Program-made: the position numbers and the translations under genes
In this document: positions 8,561 to 18,113 of the stretch, in pieces
How positions within the stretch are numbered: position 1 is the first letter of the stretch
Layout: every line of letters begins with the position of its first letter
The notes under the pieces: generated by a model
What the model was told of the DNA's origin: nothing
Database searches by the model: none
Seen by the model: only the letters and a program-made list of their open reading frames with translations
Origin: Sulfurovum sp.
Lineage (GTDB): Bacteria > Campylobacterota > Campylobacteria > Campylobacterales > Sulfurovaceae
Direction: 5' to 3'
DNA: 40,047 bases
Assembly: GCA_027019175.1 (NCBI GenBank)
Contig: JALUXB010000060.1
Coordinates: 1 to 40,047 of the forward strand

Positions 8561-8762
8561 CGAGGTTGACGTTGAGTTTGCCTTCTGCAATTTCAAGCAG
8601 GGCAATGTCAGTGTGTTTTGTCGTTTTCGGGTCTGCGTCTACCAGCGGTGTAGCACCATTGGCAATCTCTTCGGCACGTTTACCTACCGCTTTCGCCAGC
8701 AGATATTTGTCGAAATCAACTCTCTCAAGTGCTTTTGCAGTCAGTTGTTCTGTTCTAATCAT
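8553..8762 (-). CDS. rpoZ: RNA polymerase omega subunit
   Basis: This 69-residue protein is of the omega family, which assists folding and assembly of RNA polymerase beta' and in many bacteria forms part of a ppGpp site. The conserved core is present: RTEQLTAKALERVDFDKYLLAKAVGKRAEEI, then a helix-rich tail that includes DIALLEIAEG. The ATG at 8762 follows a good ribosome-binding site (AAGGATATAAG). It sits between pyrH and spoT, the same order as in Campylobacter jejuni, and joins alarmone target and alarmone synthesis in one transcript. Confidence 0.93.
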   Translation of the reverse strand: MIRTEQLTAKALERVDFDKYLLAKAVGKRAEEIANGATPLVDADPKTTKHTDIALLEIAEGKLNVNLEG

Positions 8763-8808
8763 CTTATATCCTTATATTTCAGTTTTTTTCACAATTTGTA
8801 ACGATGTT

Positions 8809-9543
<735 letters not shown>

Positions 9544-9571
9544 TTATACCCAATTGCGGGTTAGATGGGGG

Positions 9572-10942
9572 TTAAAGGCGAATCAGCTTGAGCGGGTTAA
9601 TATGCTTGGAGTTTTTTGTCGCCTGAAAGACCAGCTTGCTTTTAACCCGCCCTATGACATAGCCGCGCTTGACCTTTTTGCCCACTCTGATCGTCGGGGC
9701 GATCTTGGAGAGTCCCGCATAGACCGTGTGCATTTTTCCGCTGTGCGCAACCACGACAACCTTGCCGAGCATACTCGACTTGCCCGCAAAGACCACTTTG
9801 CCGTTGAGGACATTCTTGACATTGGCATTGGGTTTCGGTGCCTGCAGTGTGATCGATTCGTTGAAGATCTTGATCTTGTAGATCGGGTCGACATAGGTTC
9901 CGAACTTCTTGATGAGGCGCGCACCGGCAATGGGTGAGATGGTCTTGCCGCCGCGGTATTTGTAAACCGCCTCTTTCTGGTAGGAAGAGTTGATGTTGCG
10001 TACCTTTTGGCTCTCTTTGGCAATACGTTTTTTCTCCGCAGCGGCCTCTTTTGCTGCCAGTCTCGCCTTTTTACGTGCCTCTTCGGTCTTGGCACGCTTC
10101 AGCGCCTCTTTTGCTTTACGCTCCTGCTCTTTGGCACGGGCTTTGGCGAGTCTCAGTTTACGTTTACGCTCTTTTTCTCTAAGCAGTGCCGCCTTACGTG
10201 CCGCCGCACGCTTTCGTGCCTCTTCGACCTCCTGCTTATGCAGAATGTTCAGCTTTGCCAGTGTAGCACGCAGGGCGTTTTGCCTGTCGACAATCTTCTG
10301 AAGCTGTGCGGTATATTTCTCTTCATCAGATGCCAGCCGCTTGAGCAGTTTTTCCTTGGCCTTCTTCTGTTTCGCATAGGCTTCGCGCTTTTTGATAATA
10401 CGTGCAAGCTGGTTTTTCGTATGGTTGCGGCGGTATTTGGTATCGGCCTTTCTCTTTTTGAGTGTAGCAATGTCGTGCTTGAGTCTGGCCAGCATTTTTG
10501 TATTGATCTTCTTGTAAGCCTTGTAGACCTCCTGGTCGATAATCGCCTTTTTGGTCGGTTCATGCGCTTTCTGCATCGCGAAGTTGACAGAAAACCGCTC
10601 CGAGAGCAGCGAGATGAAGGCCTTTCGCTTCTGTTCAAGCTCCCTGCTGGTCTTGGCAAGTTCGCTCTCTGACGCTTTAAGCGCCTTTTTCAGACGTGTG
10701 TATGCTGCCTCTGTCTCGTTCTGATCGCGTCTGAGCGCATCGATCTTCTTGTCCAGAACGGCGATCTCTTTTTCAGTCTTTTTGATATCTTTGGCGATCT
10801 TGTCCAGCTTGCGGCTTGCCTGTTTCTTCTCTTTTTCAGCCTTGCTCAAATGGCTCTTGGAGGTTTTAATCTTTTTAATCGTTGCTGTCTCTGCATAGAG
10901 AAACGTAGCCATTAAAAGAAGCAGCAGCGTGAAGCGTTTCAC
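9572..10942 (-). CDS. EnvC-like murein hydrolase activator with degenerate LytM domain
   Basis: This 456-residue exported protein has a signal peptide (MKRFTLLLLLMATFLYA), a very long Lys/Ala/Glu-rich coiled coil (about 25-330), and a C-terminal LytM/M23-like domain (about 340-456). The domain keeps the fold pattern (GKVVFAG...GKVVVVAHSGKMHTVYAGLS...INPLKLI). The zinc site has decayed: the HxH-type position in YAHLS reads YAGLS, and the usual LHFEIR reads LVFQATK. Such domains do not cut peptidoglycan but activate amidases, as EnvC does in E. coli. It starts at GTG overlapping the ftsX stop (GTGA), matching the FtsEX-EnvC partnership. Two amidases lie downstream in the same gene run. Confidence 0.88.
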   Translation of the reverse strand: MKRFTLLLLLMATFLYAETATIKKIKTSKSHLSKAEKEKKQASRKLDKIAKDIKKTEKEIAVLDKKIDALRRDQNETEAAYTRLKKALKASESELAKTSRELEQKRKAFISLLSERFSVNFAMQKAHEPTKKAIIDQEVYKAYKKINTKMLARLKHDIATLKKRKADTKYRRNHTKNQLARIIKKREAYAKQKKAKEKLLKRLASDEEKYTAQLQKIVDRQNALRATLAKLNILHKQEVEEARKRAAARKAALLREKERKRKLRLAKARAKEQERKAKEALKRAKTEEARKKARLAAKEAAAEKKRIAKESQKVRNINSSYQKEAVYKYRGGKTISPIAGARLIKKFGTYVDPIYKIKIFNESITLQAPKPNANVKNVLNGKVVFAGKSSMLGKVVVVAHSGKMHTVYAGLSKIAPTIRVGKKVKRGYVIGRVKSKLVFQATKNSKHINPLKLIRL

Positions 10943-11754
10943 TCCTGTACCCCTTTGCTGCTAAACACCACCGTATAGACTGCTACAATCACCAGCAGCA
11001 GTGCAACTCCCAGTAAAATGGCCATATCGGTCATTTTAAAGAGGTCATCCTGCTTCTGCATCATCAGGTCGATACCGCTTTGTGCCGCCCAGACAAACTT
11101 GACATAGAGGAACACCGCACTTGTCAGCAGTGTCGCAATAAATGCATCGAAAATGGCTACTTTGAAAAGTACCCCCGCACGCAGCATCAGCGGCGCACCG
11201 AAAATCTCCATCACCTGCATCCGTTCACGATGTGCATACTTCCATATTTCCATCTGCTTGATGATAAGAAAAAGGCTTACGATACCCATAAATCCGATAA
11301 AAACTTTAAGCAAGAACTTGATGAATGCAAAGAGCCGATAGGCAGAAGAGTAACTGCTTCCAAAGGTCTCGACACGCTTAATATTGCTGTCTTTTTCAAG
11401 ATCTTTTTTAATCTTCTCAAGTGCTGCGGTGCCAAGATAGCTGTCAAGCCCTACATTGTAAAAATACGGCAGTGCGGCAAGTATCTCTTTTTTGCTCTGC
11501 TTGCTGACTCCCTGCGCTACTTCCGAGACAATCTGTTCACGCTTGATCGCTTCAAGTGTGGCAATGTGGGGATTAAGCTGTCTAAGCTTTTGCAGTGTAA
11601 CCGGCTTTTTAGCTACTACCAGCATGGTATAGCCCTCTTTGAGCCCCTTTTCATAACTGTCTGTCGTACGGTCAAACACAAGGTAAAACTCGATACCGAG
11701 CAGAATGGCCATCAGCGGCAGAATAAACATCAAATGATTTTTAATGAACTTCAT
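10939..11754 (-). CDS. ftsX: Cell-division ABC transporter permease FtsX
   Basis: FtsX is the membrane partner of FtsE. The complex does not transport a known substrate but passes ATP-driven conformational change to periplasmic amidase activators. The start chosen is ATG at 11754 (271 residues, [20 protein letters not shown]), which has AAGGG at good spacing. A TTG 18 bp upstream opens the same frame but has no ribosome-binding site. One transmembrane helix is at the N-terminus, a periplasmic domain of about 110 residues follows (rich in Lys/Glu), and three further helices lie in the C-terminal half (FIKFLLKVFIGFMGIVSLFL, then two more). It overlaps ftsE by 14 bp and the EnvC-like gene by 4 bp. 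Confidence 0.92.
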   Translation of the reverse strand: MKFIKNHLMFILPLMAILLGIEFYLVFDRTTDSYEKGLKEGYTMLVVAKKPVTLQKLRQLNPHIATLEAIKREQIVSEVAQGVSKQSKKEILAALPYFYNVGLDSYLGTAALEKIKKDLEKDSNIKRVETFGSSYSSAYRLFAFIKFLLKVFIGFMGIVSLFLIIKQMEIWKYAHRERMQVMEIFGAPLMLRAGVLFKVAIFDAFIATLLTSAVFLYVKFVWAAQSGIDLMMQKQDDLFKMTDMAILLGVALLLVIVAVYTVVFSSKGVQE

Positions 11755-12415
11755 AGACACCCTTGCTTTCAATGATGAAGTGACGGTACGGCAGCGAGAA
11801 GATCGTAGGGATCTTGTGCGTTACGACAAGCACCGTCGTCTCCAGCTGCTGGCAGGCGTTTTCCATCAGGTCCCAAATGACGTTGGAGGAGTAGTCATCG
11901 AGGTTACCGGTAGGCTCGTCGGCAAGGATCACCACCGGATTCTTCGCCAACGCACGCGCCACCCCTACACGCTGCTGCTCCCCGCCGCTAAGTTCAAGCG
12001 GGTACTTGTCAGCATGTTCGGAGAGCTTGACGTGTTTGAGTAGCCTATGTGCCTGTGTCTCCTGCACATCGAGCGAATAACCTGCAATCATCAGCGGCAA
12101 TACCACGTTTTTGGCAACTGTCCACTCATTGATAAGTTTGTAGTCCTGAAAAATGATGCCCATATGGGTACGCAGCTCCTGCAGCTGGCGTGAACTGATA
12201 CTCGCAAGATCCCTGCCCCCTACAACAAGATTACCCTCTTTGGGTTTAAGTTGGCCATAGAGAGATTTGAGCAGGGTTGACTTTCCCGAACCGCTGGGAC
12301 CGGTAATGAAGACAAAATCACCCTTTTTGATGTTGAAGCTGGCATTTTTAATAATCTCTTTTCTGCCGTTGTCATATGCCAACGTCAGATTCTTTGCACT
12401 AATTACGTTCGACAT
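11741..12415 (-). CDS. ftsE: Cell-division ATP-binding protein FtsE
   Basis: This 224-residue ABC ATPase partners FtsX at the septum. Walker A is GPSGSGKST near residues 39-47, the signature is [15 protein letters not shown], and Walker B is [16 protein letters not shown] at 12415 is preferred, although a GTG directly before it (12418) has slightly better spacing to GGAG; both lie within the end of trmB, so coupling is likely. The gene belongs to trmB-ftsE-ftsX-envC, which has the same order in Campylobacter jejuni. Confidence 0.95.
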   Translation of the reverse strand: MSNVISAKNLTLAYDNGRKEIIKNASFNIKKGDFVFITGPSGSGKSTLLKSLYGQLKPKEGNLVVGGRDLASISSRQLQELRTHMGIIFQDYKLINEWTVAKNVVLPLMIAGYSLDVQETQAHRLLKHVKLSEHADKYPLELSGGEQQRVGVARALAKNPVVILADEPTGNLDDYSSNVIWDLMENACQQLETTVLVVTHKIPTIFSLPYRHFIIESKGVYEVH

Positions 12416-13580
12416 CACTGAGTAACTCCGTTAGTTTTTGGTGGGCTTTGTAATTGACACTGGTCTTTACCGGAGGCGAAGCAAAGTATCGGCATCCCTT
12501 CTCATTAAGAAAAATGTACTTATGTTCAGGTCTGTCGAAGCTGCCGAACGAACACTTCACCAGCAGCTGGTTGTCATCTGTTTTATAGAGCCGTTCAATG
12601 TGTACAAAATAGTCTTTTTCTACTACTGCCTTTTGCGGCAAACTCTGTTCCAGGCCATTTTTATATTTTACAATATTAAAGTTAAATTCACCCAAAGCTT
12701 CTCTTGCAGGCGACTCCTCTTTACAGGTAACATAGACATCATAGATATCCTTCTCCATACGCAGCCAGCGTGCTTCGTATTTGCTCGTTACCTCCAGTGC
12801 TTCGTTCTTGCGTACTTCTACTTCTATTTTGGGTACGCCAAAGAAGGTTTCAAGCGCATACCAGAAGTAGTTGTCACTGTCGGTGCGAAGCTCCAGTCTG
12901 CCGCCCTTTTTAAGTACACGCAGCGATTCGTCAAGGAACATTGGGCTGATGACACGGCGGTGGGGTTTCTTGTCCCAGGGAACGGGAAAATGGACAAATA
13001 TCTTCTCAAGCAGGTTGGAAGGAAGCATCTCCAGAAAGAGCCTTGCATCGTAATTGACCACCCAGATATTCTCAAGTTCCTGCAGCTCTATCTGTTTGAG
13101 CACCTGTTGTGCCGAGGGGGTATGTATCTCAAGTCCTATAAAAAGCGTGTCAGGGTGCTTTTTCGCCTGATAGAGCAGGTGTCTTCCCGAACCAAATCCC
13201 ACTTCAACACAGACTTTCTCCTTGGGAAAAGAAACATCATAAAAATCTTCAATTTTCTTTTCATAAGCAGAGGCATAACGTACCTCTTTGTGCTGGGCAA
13301 TGTTGGAAGAGAGTATCTCCAGTTCCAGTTCCTCAGCCACCCTTGCAAGCGCCTCTTTGAGCAGATTGACCTTTAACGGGCGGGTAACTTTGTCATACTT
13401 GATGAGTACCTCATCGTCGTAGTACTTCACCTGTAACAGAAACTCCTCATTGTCAAGTACAATACCCCAGAGTTCATCACCACGGTTAAGTGCTTTCGCA
13501 CGGAAAGTAAGCAGTTCACTCTTGGGGATAGCTTTGTCGACTATAGAGTGTTCAAACGGTTTGACTTTGATATGGGGCAT
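12399..13580 (-). CDS. trmB: tRNA (guanine-N7-)-methyltransferase, long form
   Basis: This 393-residue protein would methylate G46 of tRNAs at N7 using S-adenosylmethionine. The core methyltransferase sits in the middle: the SAM-binding VCVEVGFGSGRHLLYQAKK, followed by IGLEIHTPSAQQ, HFPVPWDKKPHRRVISPMF and RLELRTDSDNYF. About 120 extra N-terminal and 100 extra C-terminal residues make it much longer than the E. coli enzyme (about 240). This long form is typical of Campylobacterota. The ATG has AGGATACC directly upstream. The 3' end overlaps ftsE by 17 bp. Confidence 0.93.
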   Translation of the reverse strand: MPHIKVKPFEHSIVDKAIPKSELLTFRAKALNRGDELWGIVLDNEEFLLQVKYYDDEVLIKYDKVTRPLKVNLLKEALARVAEELELEILSSNIAQHKEVRYASAYEKKIEDFYDVSFPKEKVCVEVGFGSGRHLLYQAKKHPDTLFIGLEIHTPSAQQVLKQIELQELENIWVVNYDARLFLEMLPSNLLEKIFVHFPVPWDKKPHRRVISPMFLDESLRVLKKGGRLELRTDSDNYFWYALETFFGVPKIEVEVRKNEALEVTSKYEARWLRMEKDIYDVYVTCKEESPAREALGEFNFNIVKYKNGLEQSLPQKAVVEKDYFVHIERLYKTDDNQLLVKCSFGSFDRPEHKYIFLNEKGCRYFASPPVKTSVNYKAHQKLTELLSDVERN

Positions 13581-13634
13581 GGTATCCTACTTGTAATAAT
13601 GTGGAGATTGTATCCAAACACTATATGTGAATTA

Positions 13635-14600
13635 TCACACCTTCACTGCAAAACGTGTTTTTAGCCTGGAAGGATCGAGGGCATCTTCAATGCTCTCAGA
13701 CGTAAAATACTTTGTCAGATAGTGTCGCATGTCTTCAAACATAGGTGCGACAAATTCCATCTTTTCCCCTGTTTCGGGGTGGATCAGATAGAGCAGGTAG
13801 GCGTGCAGATAAACTCTTGGGATTTTATCTCTTTTGCTCTTAAACCCGTATAAATCATCGCCAAGAATATGTCGCCCAAGTGTGTTTAAATGCACCCGTA
13901 TCTGATGGGTACGACCGGTAAAGAGCTTTGCGGCGATCAGCTCCGTATCGTGTGGAGAAGTTGCCAGCTTTGCAAAGGCGGTCTTTGCCGCTTTGCCATG
14001 CGGCACCACATCCATCTTGAGCCGGTTGTTCGGGTTGCGTCCTATGGGCTTGTCGACGATGCTATCTTCTTTGAGCGGATGGTCTATGAGTGCGAGATAG
14101 TAGCGCCCCATGCTCTTGTCCTGCAACTGTGCACTGAGCTTCTCATGCGCCTCATTGGTCTTGGCAACCACCAACGCCCCGGTAGTCTCTTTGTCAATGC
14201 GGTGGACAATGCCGTGGCGCTCCTCCCCGCTGATGGTTGAGAGCGAGATGCCCTTTTGCACCAGCCAGTCCACCAGCGTCGCCTCCTTGACCGAAGGTGC
14301 CGGATGCACTACCAAACCGCTGGGCTTGTTGACCACCATCAGGTGTTCATCTTCGTACAGCACCTCTACATCAAAGTCCACTTCCACAGGCTCTCTCTTC
14401 TGTGCCTCTTTGAACGCATAGACGACCTCATCACCCTCTGAGACTTTGAAACTTGGTTTGACAACAACCTTGCCATTGACCGACACCAACCCGTCTTTGA
14501 TGAGCTTTTCGACCTGATTACGACTGACTTCGAGGGTTTTGGATAAGATTTTGTCGAGGCGACCATTTCCTTCTGACTGAAAACTATCTGTTTTACTCAA
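13635..14600 (-). CDS. RluD-type 23S rRNA pseudouridine synthase
   Basis: This 321-residue protein has an N-terminal S4 domain (about 12-75, GRLDKILSKTLEVSRNQVEKLI) and a RluA/RluD catalytic domain. The catalytic aspartate is D136 in HRIDKETTGALVVAKT. The segments HGIVHRIDKET, LFTGRTHQIRVHL and ILGDDLYG are all typical. It isomerises uridines in large-subunit rRNA; which sites cannot be told from sequence. The only upstream start is TTG at 14600, with AAAGG at fair spacing, overlapping the HepT stop by 8 bp. It is therefore translationally tied to the defence genes upstream. In Campylobacter jejuni a fibronectin-type gene lies between trmB and this gene; here the gap is only 54 bp. Confidence 0.92.
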   Translation of the reverse strand: MSKTDSFQSEGNGRLDKILSKTLEVSRNQVEKLIKDGLVSVNGKVVVKPSFKVSEGDEVVYAFKEAQKREPVEVDFDVEVLYEDEHLMVVNKPSGLVVHPAPSVKEATLVDWLVQKGISLSTISGEERHGIVHRIDKETTGALVVAKTNEAHEKLSAQLQDKSMGRYYLALIDHPLKEDSIVDKPIGRNPNNRLKMDVVPHGKAAKTAFAKLATSPHDTELIAAKLFTGRTHQIRVHLNTLGRHILGDDLYGFKSKRDKIPRVYLHAYLLYLIHPETGEKMEFVAPMFEDMRHYLTKYFTSESIEDALDPSRLKTRFAVKV

Positions 14601-14946
14601 AGGATGCCTTTAGCTTTTCAAGTTTTTTTGCCAGTTCTGGAAGGTTATCCTCGATAATTTCGGCAATCAAATCCAAATCAACCCCCTCATAGTCATGTGC
14701 AATAAAATTACGTACACTATAAGCACCTTTTGCATCTACTTTCAAATCATACTGTTCAAGAACCTCATCCTCAATCTTATCGATCGTCTCTCCAACCTGC
14801 ATAAGTGAAAGCATAATTGCCGCTCTTGCTTCGGCTTCATCTGCCAAAGCATTTTGAATGCCCCCATGTCGTTGCAAAACAGTATCAATATTTGACAACA
14901 TTTTTTGGATATATTCTACCTTTGCTTCAACTGCATCATCAGACAT
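14593..14946 (-). CDS. hepT: HepT-like HEPN toxin (type VII toxin-antitoxin)
   Basis: This 117-residue all-helical protein (former DUF86) is of the HEPN toxin class. The RX4HXY active-site motif is intact at R79, H84 and Y86 (SVRNFIAHDYEG). In characterised pairs this toxin is silenced when the partner MntA adds AMP to the tyrosine of the motif; unmodified HepT acts as an RNase. The start ATG lies inside the last codons of mntA (8 bp overlap), so toxin follows antitoxin in a coupled order. Its own stop overlaps the pseudouridine synthase start. Function is inferred from family and motif. Confidence 0.88.
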   Translation of the reverse strand: MSDDAVEAKVEYIQKMLSNIDTVLQRHGGIQNALADEAEARAAIMLSLMQVGETIDKIEDEVLEQYDLKVDAKGAYSVRNFIAHDYEGVDLDLIAEIIEDNLPELAKKLEKLKASFE

Positions 14947-15256
14947 TCAATAGATCCTTTTCTACATATTTTTTACTCACACTGTTCAAACCTTTTTTTG
15001 CAACAAAATCCACTTCTGCATTTAACTGTTGTGCGATATATTTTTTCAATTCTTCCAACCGTGAAAACGCTCCAAAACCGCCAAACCGTTTGGCAAACGC
15101 CTTTGGATCGTCAATGTCATACAAAATATCTACATCACTCTGCAGCGTCTGTTCATTGCGGGCATAACTGCCGAAAATCCCAAGCAGGGTAATCCCCTCC
15201 TCTTTCAATACAGGTTTTAACAGTTGCAGTTTTTCAATAAGTTCTTGCTGAGTCAT
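14939..15256 (-). CDS. mntA: MntA-like antitoxin nucleotidyltransferase
   Basis: This 105-residue minimal nucleotidyltransferase has the GSX10DXD motif exactly: G29, S30, then D41 and D43 (GIFGSYARNEQTLQSDVDIL). Such proteins transfer AMP from ATP to the HepT tyrosine and neutralise it. A third acidic residue, likely D58 or E96-region acid (VDFVAK), would complete the site. The ATG shares one base with the mcrB stop (TAATG), a strong coupling arrangement. The pair may serve as an abortive back-up for the restriction genes upstream; this is inferred from the linkage. Confidence 0.88.
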   Translation of the reverse strand: MTQQELIEKLQLLKPVLKEEGITLLGIFGSYARNEQTLQSDVDILYDIDDPKAFAKRFGGFGAFSRLEELKKYIAQQLNAEVDFVAKKGLNSVSKKYVEKDLLNV

Positions 15257-16764
15257 TATTGTTCATCCGTCTCATTCATACTATTCGTATTATAACGAAT
15301 ATCCAAATATTTTTCTGCTTCTGCATACCCATCTCTATCTCCATAAAAATATTCTTCTATCAATGGTTTGATCTTGTAGCCCAATACAAAGTTCAAATCA
15401 TCTTCATTTTTAATCTTCATAAAGTAACTGTGTCCTATCTGATGATCCTCATCCAACCTCTCTTTCAAAAACTCGTTCAATTTTTCAAAAATCGCCTTTG
15501 CTTTCGAGTATTTAATCAAGTCAGATTTCGGCTCCATTTTCAAAAATGTAAATCGTCGCCTCAACGCTATATCGATAAGGGCAATCGATTTATCAGTACT
15601 GTTCATGGTACCGATGATGTAGAGGTTGCTTGGTACACTAAAAGGTTCTTTGGAGTAAGGGAGTGTTACCTCAAGCCTGTCTCTTTTGTCTTCTTCTATG
15701 AGAGTAATGAGTTCTCCGAAGATTTTGGAGATATTGCCGCGGTTGATTTCATCGATGATGAGATAATAATGTTCATCAGGGTTATCACTTGCATTTCTAC
15801 AAATTTGTTTGAATATTCCTTGTTGTATTGTTATCTGCCCTTCTTTGTTAGGGCGAAACCCTTCAATAAAATCTTCATAGCCAAAACTTTGATGAAAGGT
15901 AACAAATGCTGTTCTCTCTTTTAGTTCATCGGTGAACTGTTTATCAGAGATTGTATTATTTTGAATCTCTAAAAATATCTCATTATCAGATTTTCCCTCT
16001 TCTATCAGTCGGATAAATTTTGCGATATTGTGTGTTTTACCTACTCCCGGGACACCGTAAAGTATGATATTCTTTATTGATTCATGACTATTATTTGATT
16101 CTATTTCCCCTTCATACCGAATTTCATTTTGATTCACAATGTTCTCATTTAAAATTCTTTCAATCAAAACAGGTTCATACGAACTATACAAATATTGACC
16201 ATTCTCAAAAAGAACTTTAGAGAGTTGATTGGCACTAATAACCATTGGCGATGCCTGCTCAGTAAAGGCACGTACAACAATTGATCCGGAAGTATTCTTG
16301 TTAACTTTAAAAAGTTTTTGTTGTGTTTGTGTATAAAATTCTGCATAGTTACCACTATTTTGCAAAGGCAAAGTAGCTACAAATTGTTTATATTTACTTC
16401 TAAATTCTTTTTCCTCAGGTTTTAGAGTCTCTTGAATAGTGTATTGTAATTGATTTTGTATTTTTGTTAAGAGGTTTCGAAAAATATCTCCTCCCCATTG
16501 ATTACTCAAATATATTTTCTTCTTGTTTACTTCAAATGGTTCATCAAAATATCTTCTCCTACGATCCTCATTAAAATGTTGATACTCTTCTTCTGTAACA
16601 AACATAGAAATGTTAAAATCTGACTTTTCTGAAAAAACTTTTTTTAATTCTTCTAATGAGGTATTGTTTTTCTCTAAAAAATATTTGACAACTTCATAAA
16701 TCAATGCTTTCTTTGTTAAATTTGTTTTCCCATTAAAATTATATCTTGTTCTATCTACCGCCAT
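15256..16764 (-). CDS. mcrB: McrB-type GTP-dependent restriction motor
   Basis: This 502-residue AAA+ protein carries GTPase signatures of McrB: Walker A GVPGVGKT (237-244), VTFHQSFGYEDFIEGFRP (287-304), Walker B YYLIIDEINRG (332-342), the guanine-type MNSTDKS (386-392) and the arginine finger RRRF (401-404). The first about 210 residues are unlike E. coli McrB and should form the DNA-recognition part; I do not recognise the fold. With McrC it would translocate along and cut modified or foreign DNA. The ATG at 16764 overlaps the mcrC stop by 14 bp. The sequence is visibly AT-richer than the flanking housekeeping genes, in line with acquisition by transfer. Confidence 0.92.
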   Translation of the reverse strand: MAVDRTRYNFNGKTNLTKKALIYEVVKYFLEKNNTSLEELKKVFSEKSDFNISMFVTEEEYQHFNEDRRRRYFDEPFEVNKKKIYLSNQWGGDIFRNLLTKIQNQLQYTIQETLKPEEKEFRSKYKQFVATLPLQNSGNYAEFYTQTQQKLFKVNKNTSGSIVVRAFTEQASPMVISANQLSKVLFENGQYLYSSYEPVLIERILNENIVNQNEIRYEGEIESNNSHESIKNIILYGVPGVGKTHNIAKFIRLIEEGKSDNEIFLEIQNNTISDKQFTDELKERTAFVTFHQSFGYEDFIEGFRPNKEGQITIQQGIFKQICRNASDNPDEHYYLIIDEINRGNISKIFGELITLIEEDKRDRLEVTLPYSKEPFSVPSNLYIIGTMNSTDKSIALIDIALRRRFTFLKMEPKSDLIKYSKAKAIFEKLNEFLKERLDEDHQIGHSYFMKIKNEDDLNFVLGYKIKPLIEEYFYGDRDGYAEAEKYLDIRYNTNSMNETDEQ

Positions 16765-17893
16765 AAATAACCTCCACTATTCTATTTCTCATCTCGTCAC
16801 CAAACCCTTCATACCCGCCATTATACCCCAAATCCAAACTCCGCATCTTCAAATATATCTCATCATCCCCTCTACCCAATACCAAATCCTCTTTTACATC
16901 CACATGATGTTTCGGGTAGAGCAAAAGCACATTTGTCTGTTTGAAGTTAGTACCATAGGCAAACATCTGATATTTGTCATGGGTGGCAAGCTCGTCACGA
17001 CTACTTACACTTTTGTATTTGGTGTCGATGATGAGGCTATCGGTCACAATATCAGGCTTGAGTTGCAGACTGCCGAAGTTCTTTTGATGCTGCACTTTTG
17101 TAGTGGTGTCAATCTCTTTAAACAACCTTGCCACAAACTTCTCAAACACCTCTGCCATATCAAATAAAAAAGCAAAACTTCTCTTACCACTTTTCCCGGT
17201 AAGTGGCACAAGATGATCCATGATCATCCTTGCGATCTCATAGCTCTTTTCATATCGGCTATTCATCCTGTCAAACTGCAAATGCAGACGCTTCAGATCG
17301 ACATTGAAAAAACTCACCTCATCCAGCATCGCTTCACACCGATGCAGGTTCGGATAGTTGCTTACCTTTTGAAAGGTTCGCAGTGCGTAGAGAAAGAAAC
17401 GATTTAACGTATTGTCCATACTGAACTCGTCAAACTCACAGTAGAGATTTTGATGGTAAAAATTGGCGAAGTTCTTCTCTATAAGGTATTTCCCACGCAG
17501 CACACGCAGATTCTCCTGCAACGTGATATACTGCTTAAAGACACCCCGCTTGAGTTCATCCAGCAACCCATCCGAAAACATACGGATAAAGACTTCAAAA
17601 AGCCGCTCTTCTGCACTCTCTCCCTGCTGCAAATCCTCATTTTTAAGCTGCACATCATACGCATAAAGAAGCATATAGATAAAGGTATTGAGGTTTGTTT
17701 CATCGGCATTATCAGCATCGATAATTTTGGGAATAATGAAATAACTCTCTCCATCCACAGACAAAAAACCACAGTTATTTTTGGGCTTGACACCATTGAA
17801 ACTGTTTTCAAAGTAAGGATGTAAGGATTTGTTATCACTAATATGAGGTACAAGCTCGGAAGGGATATGTTCATTTTCATACAAAAATTTCAT
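16751..17893 (-). CDS. mcrC: McrC-type nuclease subunit of an McrBC system
   Basis: ATG at 17893 was chosen (380 residues) because GGGAGG lies just upstream; an upstream in-frame start at 17998 would add 35 residues of repeat-derived sequence. The C-terminal part holds the PD-(D/E)xK nuclease site: P280-D281, then D290 and K292 in LKPDIVTDSLIIDTKYK. The N-terminal part (about 70-200) is the McrB-contact region typical of the family, with LQENLRVLRGKYLIEKN. It is the first gene of the mcrC-mcrB-mntA-hepT unit. Unusually, nuclease precedes motor; in E. coli mcrB comes first. Confidence 0.9.
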   Translation of the reverse strand: MKFLYENEHIPSELVPHISDNKSLHPYFENSFNGVKPKNNCGFLSVDGESYFIIPKIIDADNADETNLNTFIYMLLYAYDVQLKNEDLQQGESAEERLFEVFIRMFSDGLLDELKRGVFKQYITLQENLRVLRGKYLIEKNFANFYHQNLYCEFDEFSMDNTLNRFFLYALRTFQKVSNYPNLHRCEAMLDEVSFFNVDLKRLHLQFDRMNSRYEKSYEIARMIMDHLVPLTGKSGKRSFAFLFDMAEVFEKFVARLFKEIDTTTKVQHQKNFGSLQLKPDIVTDSLIIDTKYKSVSSRDELATHDKYQMFAYGTNFKQTNVLLLYPKHHVDVKEDLVLGRGDDEIYLKMRSLDLGYNGGYEGFGDEMRNRIVEVIYGGR

Positions 17894-17972
17894 ATCATGC
17901 CCTCCCTTTAGTTCATGACATAAATTATAACCAATTTTTACAAATCTGGAACAATCAAATGCTATTAAGTAT

Positions 17973-18075
17973 ATCGCGTAGGGTGCGTAATCACGCACCT
18001 TTTAACGTATATTCCGATAATAAACATTGTTTTTATAAACGGTTGGAAGGTGCGAAATATCGCACCCTACGCGAT
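17973..18075. repeat. REPIN-like inverted pair of palindromic repeats (mcrC side of ttcA)
   Basis: Two palindromic units face each other. The left has GGTGCGT-AATC-ACGCACC (about 17982-17999), the right has GGTGCG-AAATAT-CGCACC (18049-18066). The outer 15 bases are exact inverted copies: ATCGCGTAGGGTGCG at 17973-17987 and its reverse complement at 18061-18075. Two REP units in inverted orientation define a REPIN, usually moved by a RAYT transposase acting in trans. No RAYT gene is in this window. Confidence 0.7.
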
Positions 18076-18113
18076 GCTACTGACCTTTTTTCAAATAACT
18101 ACAGCCCATGAAG

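Noticed and set aside
9572-10942. Active M23 endopeptidase
   Set aside because: The zinc-binding His positions of the LytM domain are replaced, so an activator role is preferred.
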